This document shows, one piece after another, positions 4,555 through 10,349 of a stretch of DNA of 10,441 nt. Origin of the DNA: Baffinella frigidus (taxonomy: Eukaryota; Cryptophyceae; Cryptomonadales; Baffinellaceae); assembly GCA_026770585.1 (NCBI GenBank), contig MU647036.1, positions 172,485 through 182,925 on the forward strand. The letters run 5' to 3'. Positions within the stretch are counted from its first letter, which is position 1, and each line of letters begins with the position of its first letter. Position numbers and translations under genes: made by a program. The notes beneath the pieces are model-generated. The model was not told the DNA's origin. It did no database searches and saw only the letters and a program-made list of their open reading frames with translations.

Positions 4555-4840
4555 ACCACGCGGGGGTGTTCCTCGCCGCGCGCGCTTACCAGTTAACTAA
4601 TTCCAGCCCTTTGTACCGGAGTGTTGACTGATCCGCGCAGGTTTTGTACCAGGAAAATCTGAAATCAGTCAACTGCTTACCGCGCGGGGGTGCTCATCCC
4701 CGCACGCGGCGCACACGCCCAGCAGTTGACTAACCCCCACTTTTCCTGGTACAAACCCCGCCTGGTCTCGTCCCCGCCCTAGTACAAAACCGGAACCGAC
4801 CAGTCAACCGCCTGCCCACGCGACGATGGCCTGTAAATCA
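4555..4840. repeat. GTACC-rich inverted-repeat cluster
   Basis: 4638-4677 (GCAGGTTTTGTACCAGGAAA to CAGTCAACTGC) pairs imperfectly with 4721-4766 (GCAGTTGACTAAC to TTTTCCTGGTACAAACCCCG). A smaller pair, GTTGACTGAT (4623-4632) and ATCAGTCAAC (4664-4673), is perfect. The loop between the main arms is the GC-rich motif ACCGCGCGGGGGTGCTCATC, which also occurs, diverged, at 4555-4590. Confidence 0.75.
4678..4722 (+). repeat. TACCGCGCGGGGGTGCTC repeat
   Basis: About 45 bp shared with 5617-5663 (TACCGCGCGGGGGTGCTC, then CGCACGCGGC, CACACGC, CAGC). Diverged copies are at 4555-4590 and 5006-5035. It folds as CCGCG/CGCGG plus CGGGG/CCCCG stems. Confidence 0.8.
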
Positions 4841-5005
4841 AACAGGTGTATTTTTGTTGAGTCTTTCTATTATTCCCTGCACTTCTAAAAGTATTTTAAT
4901 CCGGAGTCCGGATAAGTTGCCAGATTTGTGGGCGATTGAAGGCAAGTTGACTTTTAAAACAGAGGGGTTTGGTGCATAGGTCATCGTTGCGGGGCCTAGA
5001 AGGGT
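4841..5005. other. AT-rich spacer with one small palindrome
   Basis: Lower GC than its surroundings. The only structure seen is ATCCGGA-G-TCCGGAT at 4899-4913. No gene or recognisable element. Confidence 0.6.
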
Positions 5006-5054
5006 GCCGCGCGGGGGAGGGCCTCCCCGCACCAGCATGGCCACCAACTGCCAA

Positions 5055-5244
5055 CTACTGCAAAGCCACAGGGGAAGTCTCAAATTCTTGGACACGACTC
5101 TAAAATTACTTGTAAGTTACCTTTTGACGATTTTTGGTCACGTCATTGAGGTAAAAATTGCCTTTGGAGGAAAAAATGGCTCCAAAGTAGCGGACACCAG
5201 AGTGTCCGCTACTTTTTGACACTTCCCCTGGGGCTTTCCAGTAG
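5055..5244. mobile_element. Nested inverted-repeat element
   Basis: The outer arms 5055-5083 (CTACTGCAAAGCCACAGGGG then AAGTCTCAA) and 5216-5244 pair at 26 of 29 positions. The right side encloses a second, perfect hairpin (5184-5215). The arrangement is asymmetric: the internal hairpin abuts the right arm only, like the palindrome at 1426-1471. Confidence 0.85.
5184..5215. repeat. 14-bp perfect hairpin
   Basis: AAAGTAGCGGACAC pairs with GTGTCCGCTACTTT around CAGA. The right stem continues into T residues (TTTTT), so in RNA it would resemble an intrinsic terminator. In this eukaryotic-looking context that is likely coincidental. Confidence 0.85.
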
Positions 5245-5295
5245 AATCTATATCGGGCTTTCAGGAGTGCTAGTACGAAAAGCCAATCAGTGATT

Positions 5296-5434
5296 TCATA
5301 GGGAAACGGTTTTAATCTAAAACTTTCTGGCAATGAAGTTCACTACGCATAATGAGTTTTGCTAGTAATATCAAAGAATTCGTGTAGTAATTTTCATTGA
5401 ATCCAATGGTTTTAAATAAAACCGTTTCCCTGTG
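5296..5434. mobile_element. Imperfect foldback element with about 50-bp arms
   Basis: 5296-5346 (GGGAAACGGTTTTAATCTAA to CAATGAAGTTCACTAC) pairs with 5384-5434 (GTAGTAATTTTCATTGAATC to ACCGTTTCCCTGTG) at roughly 80 percent. The outermost 14 bp (GGGAAACGGTTTTA) are almost perfect. The loop is AT-rich. No coding sequence. Confidence 0.8.
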
Positions 5435-5443
5435 AGATTGGGA

Positions 5444-5620
5444 GGATACCTAGTTCTGTTTCACTCGATTTGGCCTCACCAATTTGGTGAGACCAGATCG
5501 CAACGGTTCGCCAAAATTTGACAAATCCCTTTGAAAAAGAGTTGAATAAAAGGACATGATGAGTTGAATAAAAGGACATGATCGATTTAGTCTACCAGAG
5601 TGAAACAGAGCTAGGATACC
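5444..5620. mobile_element. Family T-like element with terminal inverted repeats
   Basis: 5444-5466 (GGATACCTAGTTCTGTTTCA) and 5598-5620 pair at 19 of 23. Just inside is the palindrome CTCACCAATTTGGTGAG (5475-5491), the family T hallmark. The interior has a 22-bp tandem duplication (GAGTTGAATAAAAGGACATG units at 5539-5560 and 5561-5582). The element is 177 bp long with no coding capacity. Confidence 0.8.
5539..5582 (+). repeat. 22-bp exact tandem duplication
   Basis: Two identical units starting GAGTTGAATAAAAGGACATG, back to back, inside the element above. Identity implies a recent slippage or duplication event. Confidence 0.95.
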
Positions 5621-5735
5621 GCGCGGGGGTGCTCCTCGCCGCACGCGGCACACACGCTCAGCCGCGACGCCAGCTCCTCCCGCGCCACTTCCTGGCCCTG
5701 CTTCGGGAGGAGGGAGGAGGGGTTGGGCGAGACCG
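5617..5735 (+). repeat. TACCGCGCGGGGGTGCTC repeat plus unique GC-rich spacer
   Basis: 5617-5663 matches 4678-4722 closely. The remainder (about 5664-5735) is unique and GC-rich, with GGGAGGAGGGAGGAGGGG near 5705-5721. It is inside frames on both strands that carry no recognisable domain. Confidence 0.7.
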
Positions 5736-5739
5736 CAAG

Positions 5740-5890
5740 GCACCTGGCTTTGTCTCAGTCCGTTTGGGCTCACCGATTTGATGAACCCGGGCTCTTTTTT
5801 CACCCCAAAGTTGACGGATGCGTACCGCAAACCCAGAACGTCAAGTTGAGAACAGTCCGTCAACCCGACTGGGGCGGAGGTAGGATGCCT
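5740..5890 (+). mobile_element. Family T element, best-preserved copy
   Basis: In order: GGCTTTGTCTCAGTCCGTTT, GGGCTCACCGATTTGATGAA, CCCGGGCTC, CACCCCAAAGTTGACGGATG, GTACCGCAAACCCAGAACG, then GTCAACCCGACTGGGGCGGA. The first and last motifs read as imperfect terminal inverted repeats. Related copies are at 1545-1670, 5985-6125 and, reversed, 3494-3570. Confidence 0.75.
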
Positions 5891-5984
5891 TATCCGGTAC
5901 TCGCGTGACTAGTCCTCCGAGGCCAAGGCCACCCCCCCCCGCCCCCCACCACCTTGGGACCTGGCAGATGTTGTTGGCCAGCAC
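5891..5984. other. Unassigned spacer with C-rich run
   Basis: GGCCAAGGCCACCCCCCCCC (about 5919-5940) and CCACCACCTTGGG. No gene or repeat relationship recognised. Confidence 0.5.
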
Positions 5985-6125
5985 AGCCCGACAGATAGGT
6001 CTGCCGCAGTCAATTTGGGCTCATTTGGGTGAGCCCAGGCTATTTTCCGCTCCAAAGTTCGAGGAATTTGTACCGCGAACCCAAGCATGTCTGAGAATAG
6101 TCCTCCAACCCGAGAGAGGGCGCTA
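5985..6125 (+). mobile_element. Family T element, third plus-strand copy
   Basis: GCAGTCAATTTGGGCTCA, TTTGGGTGAGCCCAGGCT, TTTTCCGCTCCAAAGTTC, GAGGAATTTGTACCGCGAAC, CCAACCCGAGAG: the motif order of 5740-5890, with more substitutions. The internal hairpin GGGCTCA-TTTGGG-TGAGCCC is kept. Non-coding. Confidence 0.72.
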
Positions 6126-6162
6126 GGGATTCCACCCAGTGGCTGCATCATCTTCACCCCCC

Positions 6163-6191
6163 TCTCCCTCTCCCCCATGGGGAGAGGGAGA
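6163..6191. repeat. 13-bp perfect hairpin, CT/GA-rich
   Basis: TCTCCCTCTCCCC (6163-6175) pairs with GGGGAGAGGGAGA (6179-6191) around CAT. ATCATCT (about 6147) and AGATGAT (6189-6195) extend it with a bulge. It lies about 460 bp upstream of the gene; a regulatory role is possible but unsupported. Confidence 0.8.
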
Positions 6192-6195
6192 TGAT

Positions 6196-6651
6196 CGAAG
6201 ACTAGAGACGACCCCCAAGTGACATTGAGACCCTGCCGCCTGCTTAGACGATGGTCTCTCCCCACGACGTGAGGGCGCTGTCCCCGAACATTATCTCGAC
6301 CCACGTTCGGCTGGTGTCGAGCTCCTTCAGAACCCAGAAACAAGAAATATCGACCTGCCCTGCACGTCGAGGAGAGGGAGCGCCCACCAGATCGAGGATC
6401 CCCGCCGCGGCAGAAGCTGCCATTTGCGGAAGGAGCGCACCCCACCTTAAGTTGCCGATCCCCACAAAGTTATCAACTTTTGGAAGACATCTCTTTTGTT
6501 TTCAGCCTAAAACTGTTGTAAACACTACAAAAGTCAACTATTGACAACGAATTCGTCCAAAGTTGCGGGAATTGGAGCCTTGCATGGCCCTGGCAGGCTG
6601 CTGAAAATCGAAAGGTGGGGTGACAAGGGCCTCTGATCGACGGCTGTCGCG
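6196..6651 (+). other. Upstream (putative promoter/5' UTR) region of the OPR-like gene
   Basis: Unique sequence, no dispersed repeats recognised, in contrast to nearly all DNA to the left. The 3' part (6460-6560) is AT-richer and includes TTTTGTTTTCAG (6492-6503), which resembles a 3' splice site. No TATA box is convincing. An open frame at 6251-6544 has no recognisable domain and was not called a gene; a 5' untranslated exon or leader cannot be excluded. Confidence 0.45.
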
Positions 6652-8151
6652 ATGTCGCGCTCCGCGGCACGGCAGGCGGTCGCCGCCATCCGCTTGGATG
6701 TCACGGGCTCGGTCTTTGGGAGCAGGGCCGTAATATCACGCGGCGCTCTTCTCCCGGGCCGTCCTGCTGATGCGCCACGCAGCTTCCTTCGCCCCTCGTT
6801 TGCGCTGACCGTCGTGCCGGCGCATCTGCCGCGTCTGTCGCTGGGCAGGGGAGCGCGCTCGGCAGGACCTCGAGTTGGCACAGACGCTCTCGCACTCTCC
6901 ACAGTGGGGCTGGGTACGCGCAGTGGCTGGGGCGATGTCTTGGGGCGTGCCCTCTCGGGCTCGAGAGGCGGGTCCAGCAAGGGCGGGCCCGGTGGGAGCA
7001 GGGGGGAGGCGAGCAGCAGTGGCCCGGCCAGGTTGAACAGGGAGATCACGCAATGCAGAGACGCCAGGGGGCTCCTGGGGCTGGTTAAGCAGCATGGCGA
7101 AAGCTTCGACTACATCCATGTCGGTTCTACGTGGGTCACCCTGGTAAAGATGCGAAGCGTGGGGAAGGAGGATGGAGGGGAGGTCATCCAGCTGCTTCAA
7201 GTCATCACGCGGGATCGAGTGGCAAAGATGGGGGCGCAGGCGGTGGCGAATATTTTTCACGCGATGGTCACGCTGAATGCGAGTGGGCGCATGATTGTTG
7301 ATGATGAGCTGGTGGGAGAGCTGCTGGCTCGTGCGAAGGCGACGGCGGGCGATTTCACACCCCAGGCCGTCGCGAACCTCATGTGGGCGGTGGCCACGAT
7401 GGGCATCGAGAATCCGGATGCAGGTCTGGTGAAGATGATGCAGCGACGGGCGATTGCGACGGCGGGCAACTTCAAGCCCCAGGGAGTCGCGATGCTCATG
7501 TGGGCGTTTGCAAAGATGGACATCACGCCGGATGCAGATCTGGTGAAAGCGATGCAGGGGCAGGCAATGGCGACTGCGGGAGACTTCAAGCCTCAGAACA
7601 TCGCAAACTGCATGTGGGCGCTGGCCACGATGGAGCTCAGGCCGGATGCAGATCTGGTGAAGGCGATGCAAGGGCAGGCGATGGCGACGGCGGGCGACTT
7701 CAACCCCCAGGAGGTCGCGAACCTGATGTGGGCGCTGGCCACGATGGAGCTCAGGCCGGATGCGGGTCTGATGGGGGCGATGCAGCGGCGGGCGATGGCG
7801 ACGGCGGGCGACTTCAAGCCCCAGGCCGTCGCGATGCTCATGCGGGCGCTGGCCACGATGGACGTCAGGCCGGATGCAGGTCTGGTGGAGGCGATGCAGC
7901 TGCGGGCGATTGCGACTGCAAGAAAATTCAACCCGCAGGACGCCGCGATGCTCATGCGGGCGCTGAAGACGATGGACATCACGCCGGACGCGGGTCTTCG
8001 GGAGGCGATGCGGGGGCGGACGAAGGCAACCTTGGCTCAGGAAGGAGAGGAGTGGCGTGATGCTGGGGGGGTGGGGGCGGGCGACTCCACACCCCAGAAG
8101 GTCACTCCGAAACGCCCCGCCTACCCCACAACCCCGAATCCTAAGCTCTAA
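6652..8151 (+). CDS. OPR-like 38-residue helical-repeat protein, putative organellar RNA-binding
   Basis: A 499-residue protein that probably binds organellar RNA. Residues 1-75 are rich in Arg, Ser and Ala with almost no acid, like a mitochondrial or plastid transit peptide; 100-126 are Gly/Ser-rich. Residues 132-167 (ITQCRDARGLLGLVKQHG, then FDYIHVGSTW) form a short helical region. A diverged repeat (about 185-229, GAQAVANIFHAMVTL) precedes six units at 230-268, 269-306, 307-344, 345-382, 383-420 and 421-458, consensus ATAGDFKPQAVANLMWALAT then MELRPDADLVKAMQ. The PQ-vAN-lmWALA-m pattern and 38-residue period match algal octotricopeptide (OPR) and RAP-associated repeats, which guide organellar RNA maturation or translation; the classical PPPEW is replaced by RPDAxL. 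No C-terminal RAP domain is seen. The start is the first ATG after an in-frame TGA (6634-6636); the next Met is residue 167. No intron is needed. The last 41 residues hold a broken repeat and end in telomere-like DNA. Exact RNA target and organelle are unknown. Confidence 0.82.
   Translation: MSRSAARQAVAAIRLDVTGSVFGSRAVISRGALLPGRPADAPRSFLRPSFALTVVPAHLPRLSLGRGARSAGPRVGTDALALSTVGLGTRSGWGDVLGRALSGSRGGSSKGGPGGSRGEASSSGPARLNREITQCRDARGLLGLVKQHGESFDYIHVGSTWVTLVKMRSVGKEDGGEVIQLLQVITRDRVAKMGAQAVANIFHAMVTLNASGRMIVDDELVGELLARAKATAGDFTPQAVANLMWAVATMGIENPDAGLVKMMQRRAIATAGNFKPQGVAMLMWAFAKMDITPDADLVKAMQGQAMATAGDFKPQNIANCMWALATMELRPDADLVKAMQGQAMATAGDFNPQEVANLMWALATMELRPDAGLMGAMQRRAMATAGDFKPQAVAMLMRALATMDVRPDAGLVEAMQLRAIATARKFNPQDAAMLMRALKTMDITPDAGLREAMRGRTKATLAQEGEEWRDAGGVGAGDSTPQKVTPKRPAYPTTPNPKL
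7339..8025 (+). repeat. In-frame 114-bp tandem coding repeats (six units)
   Basis: Units start at 7339 (117 bp), 7456, 7570, 7684, 7798 and 7912 (114 bp each). DNA identity is high: 7612-7649 and 7726-7763 are identical over 38 bases, indicating recent unit duplication or conversion. Differences cluster at the residues before and after PQ (T/K/N, then A/G/N/E/D) and at the Q-x-R/Q-A positions. Confidence 0.93.
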
Positions 8152-8490
8152 ACACTAAACGCTAAACCCTAAACACCAAACCCTAAACCCGACACCCGAA
8201 ACCAGAAGGTCGCGATTGCGGGCGAAGAGGGGAGGAGCCAGGCCTGATCCCAGGTCTGACCCTAAGCCCTAAGCCCTAAGCCCTAAGCCCTAAGCCCTAA
8301 GCCTTCAACTCCAAACCTTAAATCTTGAACCTCACACCCCCAGCCCTAAACCCTGAGCCCTAAGCCATCAGCCCTGAACCCTGAACCTTCATCCCTAAAC
8401 CCTACACCCTAATCCCTAATCCCTAATCCCTCAACCCCCAACCCTCAACCATGAACCCCAATCTCTAAACCCTAAAACCTGAACCCTCTC
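8143..8490 (-). repeat. Telomere-like array, reversed orientation (CCCTAAA, CCCTAAG)
   Basis: CCCTAAAC-type units begin within the last codons of the gene and run to about 8490, degenerate. Six perfect CCCTAAG units are at 8260-8301. Within it, 8202-8240 is non-repetitive: CCAGAAGGTCGCGATTGCGG resembles the coding repeats upstream. The G-rich strand is the minus strand, opposite to 1-1290. Confidence 0.92.
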
Positions 8491-8545
8491 TCCGTTCTGC
8501 CGCCCCCCCCTCGCGCTCCATGGGGGAAGACTCTGTGCCGATAGG

Positions 8546-8607
8546 AATTGGAGTTTAGGGTTGAGGGATTAGGGTTGAGGGTTTAGGGTTTAGGGGTTTG
8601 TTCTGCC
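8546..8607 (+). repeat. TTTAGGG-like array, plus orientation
   Basis: GAGTTTAGGGTTGAGGGATTAGGGTTGAGGG-type units (about eight, degenerate), ending GGGTTTAGGGG. It lies some 55 bp after the end of the oppositely oriented array, so the orientation flips across the GC-rich spacer 8491-8545. Confidence 0.85.
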
Positions 8608-8710
8608 ACGCTTGGTACATGGGTTGATCAAGATTGAGCCCTACGAGCACAGGACCGGACCACCCTAGGGACGGTGGGTGTACTTCATTTCGAGTAACCC
8701 CTGTAGAGTG
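8607..8710 (+). mobile_element. F2 element, degenerate copy
   Basis: The right part, CACAGGACCGGACCACCCTA then GGGACGGTGGG and GAGTAACCCCTGTAGAGTGA, follows the right part of the F2 copy at 9609-9713 (TGGTCCCTAGGGG, GAGGTACCCCTGTAGAGC). The left end is no longer clear. Confidence 0.55.
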
Positions 8711-8736
8711 AGCATGCCCTCTCTTGTCGTCCCTGC

Positions 8737-8822
8737 TCAGACGCAGCCTCGGTGGTGGGTGTGCATTCATGGTGTCAGGCCGAGGTGGTATTAATGCAGG
8801 TCACTCTCTAGTGAACTGTTGG
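8737..8822 (+). repeat. R repeat, copy 1 (partner at 10233-10318)
   Basis: CTGCTCAGACGCAGCCTCGG, GGTGGGTG, GCATTCATG, GGCCGAGGTGGTATTA, CACTCTCTAGTGAACT align in order with CCCGCTCAAACACAGCCTCG, GGCGGGTGG, GCATGCATG, CGGCCGTGTCGGCATTA, GCTCTCACTAGAGCT. In both places an F2 left end follows. Confidence 0.65.
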
Positions 8823-8833
8823 ACCCATGCATG

Positions 8834-8870
8834 GGGTACCTCGCTCATAAGGAGCCGCGCCCCCCCATAT
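8834..8870 (+). mobile_element. F2 element, left end only
   Basis: GGGGTACCTCGCTCATAAGG followed by AGCCGCGCCCCCCC matches the left terminus at 9606-9631 (GGGGTACCTCGCTCATGAGA). The rest of the element is missing. Just upstream is CCCATGCATGGG. Confidence 0.75.
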
Positions 8871-9015
8871 CATGCAGAAAGCTTACGTTAGAGGAGGGTT
8901 TATTTGGACGCGACTCCGTACAAAATTTGTAAATTCAAAACAATCTACGTGTAGGCCTTTAAAACTCTTGGGATTGCTTTCAGAATCGTTCTAGTGCTGA
9001 CACGTCCCCCGTCCA
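8871..9015. other. Unassigned AT-rich spacer
   Basis: Unique sequence including ACAAAATTTGTAAATTC and CCTTTAAAACTCTTGGG. No gene, RNA or repeat relationship seen. Confidence 0.55.
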
Positions 9016-9242
9016 CGAGCACCTCACCACTCGAGGCTGGAAGAGGGACTATTTTAAATGTGGGGTTCTTAAATTTAGTACCAGTCACGGGCAGGCTTGG
9101 TCACGTTGCTCAAGTTACAACTTGAGCAACGTGACCAGACGCCCCTATTTGTGTGAAAATCACTACACATTTTTTTCTTTACTTGTAAAAGAATGACTGT
9201 TTTGAAATAGTCACATTTCTAGCCTCGAGTGGAAGGTGCTCG
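9016..9242. mobile_element. Foldback element with about 42-bp arms and central hairpin
   Basis: 9016-9060 (CGAGCACCTCACCACTCGAG then GCTGG and GACTATTTTAAATGT) pairs with 9192-9242 (GAAATAGTCACATTTCTAGC, CTCGAGTGGAAGGTGCTCG) at roughly 80-85 percent. In between, TGGTCACGTTGCTCAAGTT (9098-9116) and its exact complement 9119-9137 form a 19-bp stem with only AC between. Non-coding. Confidence 0.85.
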
Positions 9243-9274
9243 CTAACGTGAGCGTTTGGCATTACATAGAACCA

Positions 9275-9347
9275 CCGTAGCGCCCTAGGCGTAGCGTAGG
9301 CCTCCTGTAGCGTCCCGGGGGGGATGCCTCCTTGTGAGGTAACCCTG
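9275..9347 (-). mobile_element. F2 element, degenerate reverse-strand copy
   Basis: ACCACCGTAGCGCCCTAGGC, GTAGGCCTCCTGTAG, GGGGGATGCCTCCTTGTGAG, GTAACCCTG follow the reverse strand of 10378-10441 and 9605-9680 (ACCACCGTAGGTCCCTAGGC, TCCTACTGTAGG, GGGGGAGGCGC). Several substitutions and small gaps. Confidence 0.6.
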
Positions 9348-9406
9348 TCTTCTTCTTCTTCTTCTTCTTCTTCTTCTTCCTCTTCCTCTTCTTCTTCTTC
9401 TTCTTC
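9348..9406 (+). repeat. (TTC)n microsatellite
   Basis: About twenty TTC trinucleotides with three interruptions (TTCCTCTTCCTC at about 9378-9389). Homopyrimidine on the plus strand. Confidence 0.97.
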
Positions 9407-9604
9407 ATTACGCTCGACACAGTCCTAGATAGGCCTTGAGTTGAGTGAGGTCACCCTGTAAAGCACCCTGACGATGAAGCATGACGGGGTGCAGGTGCTG
9501 ACGACGCACCTCTCCGGAACCCAAGTCCTCGAAGCTTTGGTTCAGGAGAGAGAGAGAGAGTGCAGAGAGCGGCGACCTGCGCTCCTGCCGCGTGAGTAGA
9601 TTCA
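9407..9604. other. Unassigned spacer with F2-end-like motif and short GA run
   Basis: GTGAGGTCACCCTGTAAAGC (9446-9465) resembles the F2 right end GCGAGGTACCCCTGTAGAGC. A (GA)7 run is at about 9546-9560. The reverse-strand frame here shows no recognisable domain. No gene called. Confidence 0.5.
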
Positions 9605-9718
9605 GGGGTACCTCGCTCATGAGAAACTGCCTCCTCCTAGGACCCTACAGTAGGCCTATGCACAGGGTCTTGCGGTGGTCCCTAGGGGTGGGCAGTTTCT
9701 TGTGAGCGAGGTACCCCT
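9605..9718. mobile_element. F2 element, complete copy
   Basis: CAGGGGTACCTCGCTCATGA then GAAACTGCC (9603-9631) and GGCAGTTTCTTGTGAGCGAG then GTACCCCTG (9691-9719) are inverted repeats with two mismatches in 29. The core has CCTAGGACCCTACAGTAGGC and TGGTCCCTAGGGG. If GTA/TAC marks a TA duplication, the element is 9611-9711 (101 bp); the symmetric CAGGG/CCCTG outside makes the true boundary uncertain. No coding capacity. Confidence 0.85.
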
Positions 9719-9775
9719 GTAGAGCGTGGCTAGAGAGAGAAAGGCTTTACTCAAAAATGGCTGGAGTGCACATGA

Positions 9776-9890
9776 CCTCTCTCTGTCTCTGTCTCTCTCT
9801 CTGTCTCTCTCTGTCTCTCTCTGTCTCTGTCTCTCTCTGTCTCTCTCTGTCTCTCTCTCTCTCTCTCTCGAGAGAGAGAGAGAGAGAGAG
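9776..9890. repeat. CT/CTGT microsatellite ending in a 40-bp CT-GA palindrome
   Basis: CTCTCTGT units (9776-9850) run into (CT)n, which switches at CTCGAG (centre 9869/9870) to (GA)n until 9890. 9850-9889 is a perfect palindrome. The open frames here encode only S/L/C or R/E repeats. Confidence 0.97.
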
Positions 9891-10056
9891 TTTTGAGCGT
9901 TGGCGCTGTGCGGACCAGGTCCTGGACGAGCCCGCCTCGGGCCATTAGATCGACTGTATTCGGGGTAAGCCGGGGTGGCTAATATCTTCGGGTCTATTCT
10001 GGGAATAAAGCATTCAGGGTCAAGGGTGGCATCATCACAGGCGCCCCTGCTCTATC
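9891..10056. other. Unassigned spacer
   Basis: Unique sequence between two microsatellites. A frame starting at 9975 runs on into the GA tract and is judged spurious. Nothing else seen. Confidence 0.5.
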
Positions 10057-10096
10057 AGAGAGAGAGAGGGACAGAGAGGGAGAGAGAGAGGGAGAA

Positions 10097-10141
<45 letters not shown>

Positions 10142-10232
10142 GCGCGCGCGAGGGAGAGAGCGAGCGAGAGATCGAGCGAGAGAGAGAGGGAGAGAGAGAG
10201 AGCGAGAGGGAGCGAGAGGGGGAGAGAGAGAG
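10057..10232 (+). repeat. Long purine (GA)n tract
   Basis: About 176 bases almost purely A and G on the plus strand, mainly GA with GGGA and GAAA variants and a few C interruptions (GAGCGCGCGCGAGGG, GAGCGAG). Long purine tracts can form triplex DNA. Translated, it gives R/E repeats only. Confidence 0.97.
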
Positions 10233-10318
10233 CCCGCTCAAACACAGCCTCGATGGCGGGTGGAAGTGCATGCATGTCGGCCGTGTCGGCATTACACAGA
10301 GGCCGCTCTCACTAGAGC
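10233..10318 (+). repeat. R repeat, copy 2
   Basis: Ordered match to 8737-8822 (CACAGCCTCGATGGCGGGTG, GCATGCATGTCGGCCGTG, CTCACTAGAGCT). It begins where the GA tract ends; copy 1 is preceded by CCCTCTCTTGTC. An F2 left end follows about 30 bp downstream. Confidence 0.65.
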
Positions 10319-10349
10319 TACCGGGATACACAATCACTGTTACTCAAAT

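Noticed and set aside
5184-5220. Intrinsic transcription terminator
   Set aside because: The hairpin plus T-run fits the bacterial pattern, but no gene ends nearby and the surroundings are eukaryotic-looking repeat elements.
5450-5863. Reverse-strand 137-codon open frame
   Set aside because: It spans the family T-like element, its 22-bp duplication and another family T copy. The peptide YASVNFGV also appears at about 1587-1620 reversed, but both are explained by the shared DNA repeat; the third copy does not keep the frame.
5909-6445. Reverse-strand 178-codon open frame
   Set aside because: It overlaps a family T element and the CT/GA hairpin. The composition is repeat-like and no motif is recognised.
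6251-6544. Possible small gene of 97 codons upstream of the OPR-like gene
   Set aside because: No recognisable domain, no periodic codon signal visible, and a competing reverse frame of similar quality. It may be 5' untranslated sequence.
6534-7671. Long reverse-strand open frames opposite the OPR-like gene
   Set aside because: These are shadows: GC-rich, with low-complexity His/Arg or Pro/Arg products, mirroring the periodic forward coding repeats.
7383-8060. Forward 225-codon frame inside the gene in another phase
   Set aside because: Its Gly/Asp/Ala-rich repeated product is a frame-shifted reading of the 114-bp coding repeats. The frame at 6652 contains the recognisable WALATM motif.
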